The translations under genes and the position numbers were made by a program. Below, piece by piece: positions 27,861 through 36,732 of a stretch of 64,000 nt of DNA (position 1 is the stretch's first letter; each line of letters opens with the position of its first letter). The stretch covers positions 10,702 through 74,701 of the forward strand of contig NZ_JBEBOY010000016.1 in the NCBI RefSeq assembly GCF_040396155.1, written 5' to 3'. The notes under the pieces are model-generated. The model saw nothing but the letters and a program-made list of their open reading frames with translations. It was not told where the DNA came from and made no database searches. This stretch comes from Tissierella praeacuta_A (GTDB taxonomy: Bacteria; Bacillota; Clostridia; Tissierellales; Tissierellaceae).

Positions 27861-28032
27861 ATATCTTTTCTTATTTGATACATTATTATACTCTAACTAC
27901 AAGTTCTAGTCAACTAAATAATTAATTTTTCTACTTTTATGAATAGTTTTCCAGTTATTGTATATGATATTCATATATAAATAAAGAAACATAATGTTGT
28001 TGTCTGAATATTATGTGTACTGTACCAAAAAT
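27861..28032. other. Intergenic region between the T-box and the yabE-like promoter
   Basis: AT-rich divergent region that should contain the metG promoter. No gene or strong consensus promoter on the minus strand was recognised. Confidence 0.3.
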
Positions 28033-28061
28033 TTGACAAAAAATAAGTTTTTGATTACAAT
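28033..28061 (+). promoter_or_regulatory. Sigma-A promoter of the yabE-like gene
   Basis: TTGACA (28033-28038) and TACAAT (28056-28061) with a 17-bp spacer, about 30 bp before the start codon. Confidence 0.75.
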
Positions 28062-28092
28062 ACTAGAATAGTTAAATTATAGGAGGTATATT

Positions 28093-29124
28093 ATGGAAAA
28101 TTTTACAGTCAACAAGACTTTAAAGTCTATAATCTTGACTGCCCTCGCTATAGCTGTAACTGTATCTTTAGGGTTTTATTTGTACCAAAGTAGTAAAGTT
28201 AATATTACTTTACAACTGGAAGATGAAGTTAAGGAAATTGCTTCACACTCCAGAACTGTGGGAGAGTTACTTAAAAAAGAATCCATCCCATTTGATGAAG
28301 GGGCTTACATTAATGTAGATTTAGACACAGAACTTGAAGACAATATGAATATAGTTATAAAAAATCCAAAGTCATATACTATTGCATCAGTAGATTCAGA
28401 GATTGATGTAAAATCAGTTTATAGTACAGTAGCTGAAGTACTAGACGATAAAGGAATTGTATTGGGAGAAAATGATTTTACTACTCCTAAATTAGATGAT
28501 ACAATTGTAAATGGCACAAAGATTGAGATTTTTAAGGTTGAGGAGGTGGTTGAAGCCGTTGAGGATATTATTCCTTTTGAAAAAGTTGTAAGTAAAAATA
28601 ATAAAATGGATATAGGAACATCAAAAGTTGTCCAAGATGGTAAAAATGGACTTAGAAAATCCTATTATAAAAAGGAATTTATCAATGGTGAACTCCATTC
28701 AACTGAATTCGTAAAAGAAGAAATAGTTAACCAACCAGTTTCTGAAATTATAGAAAAGGGCACTAAGGATTTAATTGTCACGTCCAGAGGTAATACTAGC
28801 TATAGGAATGCTATGACTATGACAGCCACTGCTTATGATTTGTCATATGAAAGCTGTGGAAAATCACCTGGTGACAAATATTATGGTCTTACAGCCTCAG
28901 GTACAAAGGCTAGACCAGGTGTGGCTGCTGTTGACCCTAGGGTAATACCATTAGGCACGAAACTCTATGTTCAAAGCCTTGATGGAACTAAAGATTATGG
29001 TTTTGCTGTAGCAGAAGATACAGGAGGGGCAATCAAAGGAAATAAAATTGATTTATTCTTTGAAAATTCTAGTGCAGTTAATAGATTTGGAAGAAGAAAA
29101 GTTAAAGTATATATATTAAAGTAG
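28093..29124 (+). CDS. YabE-like cell-wall protein (DUF348, G5 and 3D domains)
   Basis: 343 residues: an N-terminal membrane anchor/signal (about 12-32), two DUF348 (ubiquitin-like) repeats (about 35-145), a G5 domain (about 150-230), and a C-terminal 3D domain of the lytic transglycosylase type (about 240-343). The 3D motifs are TATAYD, GLTASGTKARPGVAAVDP and AEDTGGAIKGNKIDLFF, whose aspartates are the catalytic signature. This is the resuscitation-factor-like wall hydrolase normally placed between tatD and rnmV; here it lies on the opposite strand beyond metG. Confidence 0.9.
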   Translation: MENFTVNKTLKSIILTALAIAVTVSLGFYLYQSSKVNITLQLEDEVKEIASHSRTVGELLKKESIPFDEGAYINVDLDTELEDNMNIVIKNPKSYTIASVDSEIDVKSVYSTVAEVLDDKGIVLGENDFTTPKLDDTIVNGTKIEIFKVEEVVEAVEDIIPFEKVVSKNNKMDIGTSKVVQDGKNGLRKSYYKKEFINGELHSTEFVKEEIVNQPVSEIIEKGTKDLIVTSRGNTSYRNAMTMTATAYDLSYESCGKSPGDKYYGLTASGTKARPGVAAVDPRVIPLGTKLYVQSLDGTKDYGFAVAEDTGGAIKGNKIDLFFENSSAVNRFGRRKVKVYILK

Positions 29125-29161
29125 AAAGATTAGGTTCCTTAAAAGGAACCTAATCTTTTTA
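29125..29161 (+). terminator. Bidirectional terminator after the yabE-like gene
   Basis: Arms AAAGATTAGGTTCCTT / AAGGAACCTAATCTTT followed by T run. The minus-strand side overlaps the end of herA. Confidence 0.85.
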
Positions 29162-30997
29162 TATCTCTTTATATCTATATCCAAAAATAGTTTCTTCTTT
29201 CTTCAAATATCCCTTATCTACCATTTGCTTTAGCCTATCTTCTAAAGAATCTACGGTCATAGTAATATTTGCTTCCTTCTCTATTTCCATTATAATATGA
29301 ACCAAATCTGTATCATTTATGGGAAATTTTCCAGCTATAGTCTTCATAAATTTTTCATCATCTTCTTTTCCCTTATTTTTCAATTCATCAAATGGATTCT
29401 CAGTATGAGGACTTGAGCTAATAGCAGCCCTAATCCTAGCAAATATAGTTCTTCCCATTGAAGCAGAGGAAATAAACACATCTCCTGTTCTTAAATATGG
29501 AAGTCTCCTTGTTTCTTCCATTGTAAGGTCTGTTTCTTCCTTTATGGTCTGTATATCCGATGCTCTAACAGTTCTAAATATAAACTTAGTATTTAGCTGT
29601 GCTGTAATGGTTTCGTCTAATAATGTAGGTCTTTGAGTTGCTAAAATTAGAAATGCTCCATATTTTCTACCTTCCTGAGATATTTCCTTTAATATTGATT
29701 TAGATGGAGAATCATATCCCTTCGGTGCAAAATTGTGAGCTTCATCTGTAACTACTATGAAAGGAGGAAAATATTCTGCCGTTGTCTTTTTATATAATGC
29801 ATCTTTATAGTCTCTTCTTTTATGATAAAGATTGTTTAATAAATAGGTACTAAAGACTTGTAATATTCTAGTGTTACCCTGAATTACCATTAGTTTACTC
29901 ATTTGAAGTCCTTCTTCTATCTCACGTATATCCTTAGAAAATACTCCCTCGTTATCCAATCTTTTTAATCTCCACATTATCCCTTTTACGGAGTTATATG
30001 GACATGTCTTATCATATTTTAGATAAACTTCCTTTCTTCTCTCCCATGCTTTCTTTTCCTCATCTGAATCAGCATAATTAATCCTATTATCAATTCTATC
30101 AACAGAACCTTCTTCTTGGGCATCAGTAAGCATTTGTAATCTAGTATAAAAACTATGCATGGAATCTTTCCTCTTAAACAATATATCCACTACATTGCTC
30201 ATAGCATCAGTAAGATTTGAAGCGGCATCTAGTAAATTCTTTAAATCTTGAGCACTTAAGTCTTCAAATTTTACTCCTACATGATATCCTACTTGGAGAC
30301 ATTTAAATTTGTCTTCAAAATCCATTGTATCTCCCTCTAAATATGGAGCTACTTGACTAAAATCCATCTCAAAATGAGGGTCTAATACTATTGTGGGAAT
30401 ATTTTGCTTCATCAATTCTTCTAACAGTACTCTAAGTCCAAAGGATTTACCTGAGCCTGAACCTCCAAATACACCTATATGAGGATAGTGATGCATAGAT
30501 CTTATATCTAAGATATATGGAATCTCTCTTTGGGGGCATAATCCTTTTTCTTCAAATGTATATAGAAGATTTTTATATTCTTCATCCATACCTATTGCCA
30601 TGTCATCTGTATTTCTAATAACTCCAAGAACTAATCCATCTTCTTTTTTAGTCTTCAGCATTAAATCTTTGACTTCATGAAACTCTGGCAACCTAATATC
30701 TGATCCTGTTTGTACTGGATATAGGGCTTCATTCAAAAGCCTTACCTTTGCTATATAAATAGTCTCTTCATCAATATTATATCCTAAGGTCTTTAGAGAT
30801 TCTAAAACAGAAGCATCTACAAAATCCCCTGCTATATTTAAGGGAATATATCTATTAAAGGTCTTAGCCTCCACAACTTCTCCCATTAAATCATTTTGAT
30901 ATGGGTCTTCTATTATTAAAAACTCATTTATCCTAAAATTCCTAGTCTTAGAACCTACAAAAACTTCCTGTTGTGTTGTAATACCTACTACTTGCAT
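29159..30997 (-). CDS. HerA-type DNA-pumping ATPase
   Basis: About 612 residues from the ATG at 30997, chosen because AGGGGTGATTAT precedes it. An N-terminal HAS-barrel (VVGITTQQEVFVGSKTRNFRINEFLIIEDP) is followed by a FtsK/HerA ATPase core with Walker A GGSGSGKS near residue 190 and Walker B FIVVTDEAHNF near residue 420, and the arginine/sensor region LATQRPTLLD. HerA hexamers pair with the nuclease NurA in DNA end resection in archaea. The nurA gene lies immediately upstream (107 bp), so the pair is conserved here. Confidence 0.9.
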   Translation of the reverse strand: MQVVGITTQQEVFVGSKTRNFRINEFLIIEDPYQNDLMGEVVEAKTFNRYIPLNIAGDFVDASVLESLKTLGYNIDEETIYIAKVRLLNEALYPVQTGSDIRLPEFHEVKDLMLKTKKEDGLVLGVIRNTDDMAIGMDEEYKNLLYTFEEKGLCPQREIPYILDIRSMHHYPHIGVFGGSGSGKSFGLRVLLEELMKQNIPTIVLDPHFEMDFSQVAPYLEGDTMDFEDKFKCLQVGYHVGVKFEDLSAQDLKNLLDAASNLTDAMSNVVDILFKRKDSMHSFYTRLQMLTDAQEEGSVDRIDNRINYADSDEEKKAWERRKEVYLKYDKTCPYNSVKGIMWRLKRLDNEGVFSKDIREIEEGLQMSKLMVIQGNTRILQVFSTYLLNNLYHKRRDYKDALYKKTTAEYFPPFIVVTDEAHNFAPKGYDSPSKSILKEISQEGRKYGAFLILATQRPTLLDETITAQLNTKFIFRTVRASDIQTIKEETDLTMEETRRLPYLRTGDVFISSASMGRTIFARIRAAISSSPHTENPFDELKNKGKEDDEKFMKTIAGKFPINDTDLVHIIMEIEKEANITMTVDSLEDRLKQMVDKGYLKKEETIFGYRYKEI

Positions 30998-31104
30998 ATA
31001 ATCACCCCTTCTATTCAATTAACGATTAATAGTTAACAATTTTTGAATTCTAGCTTTGGGGTCTTTTTGCAACCACAAGTCGCTTCTTCAATTGTTAATT
31101 GTCT

Positions 31105-32103
31105 TTAGTTCCTTTTAGCTCTCTCTGATATAAAAAATCTTTCATATAAATCTCTATCCATATATCTCTCCATGAGACCTCTCATTATGGCATCTGATAT
31201 TTTGACTTCCTTATCCACTATATCTAACCATAGGGGCACACCTCTGCTATTTTCCGGTGTCAATGTAAAGACCAATCTCCCCATTTCTTTTATATGCTCA
31301 TTTTGACTATCTATAATATCCATTCCTATAACTGTAGGTGCCAAAGAGGATCTCATAAATAAAGAAGAATATCCCCCCTCTTTATTTTTCTTATTGACTT
31401 CATCTTTTATAATTATCATTTCACCATAATTAAGCTGACCAAATAGCAATTCCCTATCATAAGCATCTATACTTAAGTTAGAATACATATCTCCTAGTTT
31501 ATCACCTATAATAGAAGTCTTTATATCCTTAATAACTCCGACTAAAAGTATGCCTTCTTTCTCACATTCTTCCCGTAAGTTCATCCATAAATCATAAGAG
31601 TATATATAATATCTAATTAAAGAACCATCCATAAGAATTGCATAAGGTTTATATTTCTTAGCGGCTTCAAGTGCAACTTCTACTTCTATACTAGCTAACA
31701 TTCTATTTCTCTTATCTGCTATTACTTTTTCATCTTCCTCCAATATATTTTCTTCTGTATCCGAAAATAAAGGACTATATATATCTGCTTTGAATATAGG
31801 TTTATTTTCAATTATTGTTGATTTCGCCAATCCTTGAAATATATCTACAAAATGAGGATATGCACCACCTATTCTATTGGTAGAACCATCTACCCCTACA
31901 ATTCCACCTTTTGCTTCATATAGAGCCAAATGATTGTTCTCCAGCTTCTTCATAGGCTCAATGAAACCTATATTTTCCTTTATAAATCCTCTTAAGGTCT
32001 CTTTATCTAGGGAAAATACTTCCTTATATTTATCTCGTATTGAATTATTTAAGCTAGCTACTTTTTCCTTTAATTCATTATGTAGATTATAAATAATAAT
32101 CAC
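31105..32103 (-). CDS. NurA domain nuclease
   Basis: A 332-residue NurA-family nuclease. The metal-binding motif GIVGVDGSTNRIGG is near residue 66, and a second acidic site AILMDGSLI near residue 158, with a Tyr/Arg-rich middle region. The only in-frame start codon at the 5' end is a GTG at 32103, with AAAGG close to it. It is paired with HerA downstream, a two-gene module more typical of archaea and some phages and seen in a subset of Firmicutes. Role: DNA repair or exclusion of foreign DNA; the latter is inference. Confidence 0.85.
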   Translation of the reverse strand: MIIIYNLHNELKEKVASLNNSIRDKYKEVFSLDKETLRGFIKENIGFIEPMKKLENNHLALYEAKGGIVGVDGSTNRIGGAYPHFVDIFQGLAKSTIIENKPIFKADIYSPLFSDTEENILEEDEKVIADKRNRMLASIEVEVALEAAKKYKPYAILMDGSLIRYYIYSYDLWMNLREECEKEGILLVGVIKDIKTSIIGDKLGDMYSNLSIDAYDRELLFGQLNYGEMIIIKDEVNKKNKEGGYSSLFMRSSLAPTVIGMDIIDSQNEHIKEMGRLVFTLTPENSRGVPLWLDIVDKEVKISDAIMRGLMERYMDRDLYERFFISERAKRN

Positions 32104-32267
32104 CGACCTTTCAATTAACAGTCAACAATTAACAATGTTTAAACAATGAACACAATTGAAAACCTTTCTTATTATCTTTTAATTGTTCTTTGTTCTCTAG
32201 ATAAACAAACTAAGAGAAGAACACAAAATCGAAAAACATGATTTTGGTTTCCTGCTTATGCTAATTG

Positions 32268-33095
32268 TTAATTGAGTTTTAGGCTTTCCTTATATACTAA
32301 GTTTTTTGGTATATTATATTCTTCTGATATTTTTTTTACTGCTTCTTTCTTTGTACATCCTTCACTTATATATTCTTCTAATAATAAAGCTATATCTATT
32401 TCCTCAGCCTGTTTTTCCTCATGATTTCCATCAACTATTATAACAAATTCACCCTTTACTCCAGAACCTTGGAATTTTTCCAAAGCTTCAACTACGGTTC
32501 CTCGAAAGGTCTCTTCGTATTTTTTAGTCAACTCCCTTGAAATAGAAATTTGTCTATCTTCTAATATATCTGCCATGTCTTCTAATAAGCTTATTAATCT
32601 ATGGGGTGCTTCGTAAATAATAGTTGTTTGTCTATATTCTTTAATTTTCTCAAGTTCCTTTTTCCTCTCTCCCTTTTTAGAAGATAAAAACCCCTCAAAT
32701 ATAAACTTGTCCGTTGACAATCCTGATATAACTAAAGCAGTAATAGAAGCTGTGGCTCCTGGCAGGGCAATTACTTCTATACCTTCATCAATGGCTTGTT
32801 TTATAAGTTCTCTTCCGGGATCTGATATACCTGGCATCCCGGCATCGGACACCAAAGCAATGCTTTGTCCCCCATTTAATATTTCTATTAATTCAATACC
32901 CTTTTCTTTTATATTATACTTATGATAAGATGTCAGGGTTTTTTTAATATCATAGTGATTTAAAAGCTTAATAGTATGTCTAGTATCTTCAGCAGCTATT
33001 AAATTAACTTCCCCTAATATTCTTATGGTCCTAAGTGTAATATCTTCAAGATTCCCAATGGGAGTAGGACATATATATAAAATTCCTCTTTCCAT
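32268..33095 (-). CDS. rsmI: 16S rRNA (cytidine1402-2'-O)-methyltransferase
   Basis: A tetrapyrrole-methylase-fold enzyme. Start at the ATG at 33095 (MERGILYICPTPIGNLEDIT) with GGAG upstream; the longer frame upstream runs into trmN6. The SAM-binding segments VSDAGMPGISDPG near residue 80 and YEAPHRL near residue 165 are diagnostic. 275 residues. It directly follows trmN6 (1-bp gap), as in Bacillus yabB-yabC. Confidence 0.95.
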   Translation of the reverse strand: MERGILYICPTPIGNLEDITLRTIRILGEVNLIAAEDTRHTIKLLNHYDIKKTLTSYHKYNIKEKGIELIEILNGGQSIALVSDAGMPGISDPGRELIKQAIDEGIEVIALPGATASITALVISGLSTDKFIFEGFLSSKKGERKKELEKIKEYRQTTIIYEAPHRLISLLEDMADILEDRQISISRELTKKYEETFRGTVVEALEKFQGSGVKGEFVIIVDGNHEEKQAEEIDIALLLEEYISEGCTKKEAVKKISEEYNIPKNLVYKESLKLN

Positions 33096-33096
33096 C

Positions 33097-33825
33097 TTAT
33101 TTCTCCATTCCATATATTTTGTATATCTCATCATTATATGTTCCATCCTCATTATATACAATAAGTGGATCATAAAATTTCAAATCTGGTTTTCCATCTT
33201 TCACAGCTTCAATTAAAATTAAATTTGGTTTCTTAAGGATTTTTCCTTGAACAAACTTTATGTATTTTGGCTCTATTTTATATTTTCTAAGTAGATAAAT
33301 TATATCTACTAATCTATCTGGTCTATGTACCATATAAAATTTCCCCAATGGTTTTAATAAATAGTTGGCAGCCTTAATTATATCCTCAAGGGTACAAGCT
33401 ATTTCATGGCGGGATATGGCAAGGTTTTCTTCTGGATTTACTAATGCCCCTCCAGCCTTCATATATGGCGGATTTGTTACTATGGTATCTACACTATTCT
33501 TGTCAAACCTAGTTGATAAATCCTTTAAATCCATATGTAAAATAACAATCTTTTGATCTAATTCATTTAATTTAATAGACCTTTTTGCCATTTCAGCTAC
33601 TTCTTTCTGAACCTCCACACCATAGATTATATCCACTTTATCCTTTGCATATAGCCTCAAAGGTATTATTCCCGTTCCAGTACCTAAATCTATGACTGTT
33701 CCCTTTGCTTTAGCAAAATCAGATAAAAATATGGCATCTGTACCATAGGAAAACTTCTCTTTATTTTGTATTATTTTAAGCTCAGTTCCTGGAACAATAT
33801 CAATTCGTTCCTTTTCTCTTATCAT
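33097..33825 (-). CDS. trmN6: tRNA1(Val) (adenine37-N6)-methyltransferase family protein
   Basis: 242 residues with a Rossmann SAM motif VIDLGTGTGIIPLRL near residue 45 and the N6-adenine active site TNPPYMKAGG near residue 112. It heads the trmN6-rsmI pair. It may modify A37 of tRNA1-Val as in E. coli, though the Gram-positive YabB proteins are less studied. Confidence 0.88.
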   Translation of the reverse strand: MIREKERIDIVPGTELKIIQNKEKFSYGTDAIFLSDFAKAKGTVIDLGTGTGIIPLRLYAKDKVDIIYGVEVQKEVAEMAKRSIKLNELDQKIVILHMDLKDLSTRFDKNSVDTIVTNPPYMKAGGALVNPEENLAISRHEIACTLEDIIKAANYLLKPLGKFYMVHRPDRLVDIIYLLRKYKIEPKYIKFVQGKILKKPNLILIEAVKDGKPDLKFYDPLIVYNEDGTYNDEIYKIYGMEK

Positions 33826-33854
33826 AGTTTTCTCCTTTAGTTTTCAGAATATTG

Positions 33855-33899
33855 AATAAGTATCATTTTTGGTGCCTGGCACGAAAAATGATACTTATT
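33855..33899. repeat. 45-bp palindromic repeat with GGTGCC-GGCAC core (copy 2)
   Basis: Identical to the copy at 5703-5747 except for the centre base and one base in the right arm (GGCACG instead of GGCACC). It lies between trmN6 and the ferredoxin gene. A third, degraded core (CGTGCTTGGCA) is near 39171-39182. Confidence 0.8.
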
Positions 33900-33918
33900 T
33901 CATATCTTGTCCTGTACC

Positions 33919-33945
33919 AAAAAAGACCCTATAGGGTCTTTTTTT
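33919..33945 (-). terminator. Terminator after the ferredoxin gene
   Basis: Hairpin AAGACCCTATAGGGTCTT with A and T runs, 6 bp past the stop. Confidence 0.85.
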
Positions 33946-33950
33946 AAGTA

Positions 33951-34118
33951 TTATTCTGCTTTAGGTGCATCTACTGGACAAACGTTAGCACATGCGCCAC
34001 AGTCAATACATTTTTCAGGGTCTATAACATAGATATCTCCTGCAGATATAGCGTCAACTGGACATTCTGCTTGGCAAGCGCCGCACGCAATACAGTCATC
34101 ATGAATTTTATGTGCCAA
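33951..34118 (-). CDS. 2[4Fe-4S] ferredoxin
   Basis: A 55-residue clostridial ferredoxin too short for most ORF thresholds. It starts at TTG (34116-34118) with GGGGGTG upstream. Two CxxCxxCxxxCP motifs are present: CIACGACQAECPVDAI and CIDCGACANVCPVDAP, which bind two cubane clusters. It transfers electrons at low potential in fermentative metabolism. Monocistronic, with its own terminator. Confidence 0.95.
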   Translation of the reverse strand: MAHKIHDDCIACGACQAECPVDAISAGDIYVIDPEKCIDCGACANVCPVDAPKAE

Positions 34119-34215
34119 TTGTTTCACCCCCTTATTATGCTTGTTTAATATTACGATTTAATTTTAACAGATTTCAATGAATATTAAAAGGGGTTTTAAA
34201 TTTATTTAATTTTTA

Positions 34216-35115
34216 TTAATCTTCCAAAGATTTAATATCAATTTCTACTTCTTCTATTGTTTCATTAGTTGACTCTGTTATTTTTTCATACGCTGAATCT
34301 ACTTCTCCAGTATTTTCAATATCCCTTATATGGAAATATAATAAATCATCAGTATTATCCTTTAGTCTTACCTTTACTTTTACCTTCTCAAGCAATGTAA
34401 AAGTCTCTACGACTGTTCCTCTGCCTTCTGGCGTAATGACTATGGCTCCAATCTGAGGCATATTCACTAATAACTCTTCATATACATCATGCTCATATTT
34501 TAAGCAGCACATAAGTCTTCCGCAAAGTCCAGATATTTTAGTGGGATTTAAAGATAGAGATTGTTCCTTAGCCATTTTGATAGATACAGGTTCAAATTCA
34601 CCTAGGAATTGTCCACAACATGCTACCTTACCACAAGGTCCTATACCACCTACCATTTTTGCTTCGTCTCTTACTCCTATTTGTCTAAGTTCAATTCTAG
34701 TTTTAAATATAGCAGCTAAATCTTTTACTAATTCTCTAAAATCCACTCGGCCATCAGCAGTAAAATAAAATATTACTTTATTATTATCAAAGGTATATTC
34801 TACATCTACTAATTTCATGGATAACCCATGTTCTTCGACTTTTTGCTGACATATAACTAAAGCCTCTTTTGCTTTTCTTCTATTTTCCCTATGAATATCA
34901 AAGTCTTCGTCTAAGGCTACTCTAATAACCTTTTTTAATGGAGCTACTATTTCGCTTTCTTCGATTTCTTTTGCTCCTACTACTACATGTCCAAATTCTA
35001 TTCCTCTAGCTGTTTCTACTACTACAAAATCATTAAACTTAACATCTATATCATCAGGGTCAAAATAATAGATTTTTCCCGCCTTTTTAAACCTCACTCC
35101 TACTACTGTTACCAT
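34216..35115 (-). CDS. ricT: RicT (PSP1 domain) RNA-processing regulator
   Basis: 299 residues with a PSP1 domain: GHVVVGAKEIEE near residue 60, and a central cysteine cluster GPCGKVACCGQFL...LCGRLMCCLKYEH (about residues 160-200) that binds Fe-S in the Bacillus RicA/RicF/RicT complex. The complex stimulates RNase Y in mRNA maturation and sporulation control. It lies 13 bp from holB, the conserved holB-yaaT order. Confidence 0.93.
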   Translation of the reverse strand: MVTVVGVRFKKAGKIYYFDPDDIDVKFNDFVVVETARGIEFGHVVVGAKEIEESEIVAPLKKVIRVALDEDFDIHRENRRKAKEALVICQQKVEEHGLSMKLVDVEYTFDNNKVIFYFTADGRVDFRELVKDLAAIFKTRIELRQIGVRDEAKMVGGIGPCGKVACCGQFLGEFEPVSIKMAKEQSLSLNPTKISGLCGRLMCCLKYEHDVYEELLVNMPQIGAIVITPEGRGTVVETFTLLEKVKVKVRLKDNTDDLLYFHIRDIENTGEVDSAYEKITESTNETIEEVEIDIKSLED

Positions 35116-35128
35116 TAATTAATTCCTC

Positions 35129-36097
35129 CTATATACTTAGAAGCATAGTTTCTATAGATAGACTAAAATTAACATTTCTCTTAATATTTATTTTTGTATC
35201 TTCTACCTTATATATTATATCATTAATTCTATTTAAATCCATAAAGGATTCTTCAGATAACATATGGAGTTTATCCTTATTTATCAATAAAGATGTATCC
35301 CCGATTTCTTTATAAATAAGTAAATCTCTAAACCAATATAAAATAATATCTAATATTTCCCCAATATTTTCCTTATTTTCACTAAAGAAAGCTATGGAAG
35401 AAATAGCCTTTGTCTTATCACCTTTTATTAAACTATCTATTATTTTTATAATCTCTTCTCTTTTATCAAAAAAACTATCTGTTTCAGCTAATTCTATGGA
35501 TTTTTCCACAGACCCCTTGGTGAAACTTGCAATAAAATTAGCCTTATTTTCATCAATTCCATAATCCCTTATCAATAAATCTACTATTTTAGAAATAGCC
35601 AATGGATAAAATTTAATTATTTGGCATCTAGATAATATAGTTGGTAATAATTTGCTGCTACTAGAAGTTACTAAAATAATATTTACATACTTAGGAGGCT
35701 CCTCTAATGTCTTTAATAATGCATTGTGACTTTCTGTTCTCATCATATCACAATCATCGATAACAAATACTTTTCTTTCTCCTTCAAAAGGTGCAGTCAC
35801 CATTGAATTAATCAATTTTTCAATCTCATCTTTTTTAATAATACCATTTTCAGGGGAAAGAAGTTTAAAATCTGGATGATTTCCACTGTCAAACTTTATA
35901 CATGAACTACATCTATTACATGGTTCATCTTGTTTTTCTTTACATAAAAGGGTTTTAGAAAAGGCTAGGCCCAAATTCCTTTTCCCTAAGCCTTTTTCTC
36001 CTTCAAATAAATAACAATGGCTGATGTTTCCATTTTTTATGGAATTTTTTAAAGCCTCTATTTGCTTTTCATGTCCGATTATTTGATTAAAATCCAT
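35129..36097 (-). CDS. holB: DNA polymerase III subunit delta-prime
   Basis: A 322-residue clamp-loader ATPase homologue. Divergent Walker A GEKGLGKRNLG near residue 33, zinc cysteines CKEKQDEPCNRCSSC near 52-66, and sensor-like ILVTSSSSKLLPTILSRC near 145. The C-terminal collar domain follows. Part of the tmk-darA-holB-ricT string. Confidence 0.93.
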   Translation of the reverse strand: MDFNQIIGHEKQIEALKNSIKNGNISHCYLFEGEKGLGKRNLGLAFSKTLLCKEKQDEPCNRCSSCIKFDSGNHPDFKLLSPENGIIKKDEIEKLINSMVTAPFEGERKVFVIDDCDMMRTESHNALLKTLEEPPKYVNIILVTSSSSKLLPTILSRCQIIKFYPLAISKIVDLLIRDYGIDENKANFIASFTKGSVEKSIELAETDSFFDKREEIIKIIDSLIKGDKTKAISSIAFFSENKENIGEILDIILYWFRDLLIYKEIGDTSLLINKDKLHMLSEESFMDLNRINDIIYKVEDTKINIKRNVNFSLSIETMLLSI

Positions 36098-36108
36098 ATT
36101 ACTCAGTC

Positions 36109-36402
36109 CTATATCTTCATATATTTGTCTATATCCATTACGAATAGGTTAGCCCCTCCGACAGTTATTTCATCATTTCCCGATTTTACTTTCTTACTAG
36201 CACATTCTTTTCTTATTAATTCTACTACATTATCTACTGCATTATCTTCTACTCCTATGAAAAGTGTAGTATTTCCTGATTTTAGAAAGCCACCTGTCGA
36301 GGACAGTTTTGTCGTCCTTATTTTATTTTCCATTAAAGTTCTTATAACTTTTGTAATATATTCATCTTGAATTATGGCAATAATAAGTTTCAAAGAACTC
36401 AC
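36109..36402 (-). CDS. Second cyclic-di-AMP receptor-like protein (PII-like, DarA paralogue)
   Basis: A 97-residue ferredoxin-like PII-fold protein, clearly a paralogue of the next gene upstream: both share the block TKLSSTGGFLKSGNTTLFIGVE. It is shorter, mainly in the loop between about residues 68 and 82, which in DarA/PstA forms part of the c-di-AMP pocket. It lies 4 bp after darA. A different ligand or hetero-oligomerisation with DarA is possible; both are inference. Confidence 0.85.
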   Translation of the reverse strand: MSSLKLIIAIIQDEYITKVIRTLMENKIRTTKLSSTGGFLKSGNTTLFIGVEDNAVDNVVELIRKECASKKVKSGNDEITVGGANLFVMDIDKYMKI

Positions 36403-36405
36403 TCC

Positions 36406-36732
36406 TTATATTTTAATATGTTTCTCTACGTCAAGTATAAATACTGTTGCTCCACCAACCTTTACTTCTAATGGAAATGGTATATAAGTATCTCCTGGCA
36501 TTGTAACTGTAAGGAGAGATGTAGTGATTTCCCTAGTCTTACAATTTTCCTCTATTATGTCTATTGCAGAAGGTAATTCTTCTTCCTCTACTCCTATTAA
36601 AAGTGTAGTATTCCCTGATTTTAAAAATCCTCCTGTTGATGATAGTTTTGTAACTCTAAAATTTTTTTCTGTTAAATCATCAATTAAGGCTCCTGCATCT
36701 TGATCTTGGACTATACATATTACGAGTTTCAT
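36406..36732 (-). CDS. darA: Cyclic-di-AMP receptor DarA/PstA
   Basis: A 108-residue PII-like trimeric c-di-AMP receptor (YaaQ/PstA). Diagnostic segments are LVICIVQDQDAGALIDDL at the start, TKLSSTGGFLKSGNTTLLIGVE, and the long B-loop region around SLLTVTMPGDTYIPFPLEVKVGGATVFIL. It overlaps tmk by 4 bp, as in Bacillus tmk-yaaQ. Confidence 0.93.
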   Translation of the reverse strand: MKLVICIVQDQDAGALIDDLTEKNFRVTKLSSTGGFLKSGNTTLLIGVEEEELPSAIDIIEENCKTREITTSLLTVTMPGDTYIPFPLEVKVGGATVFILDVEKHIKI

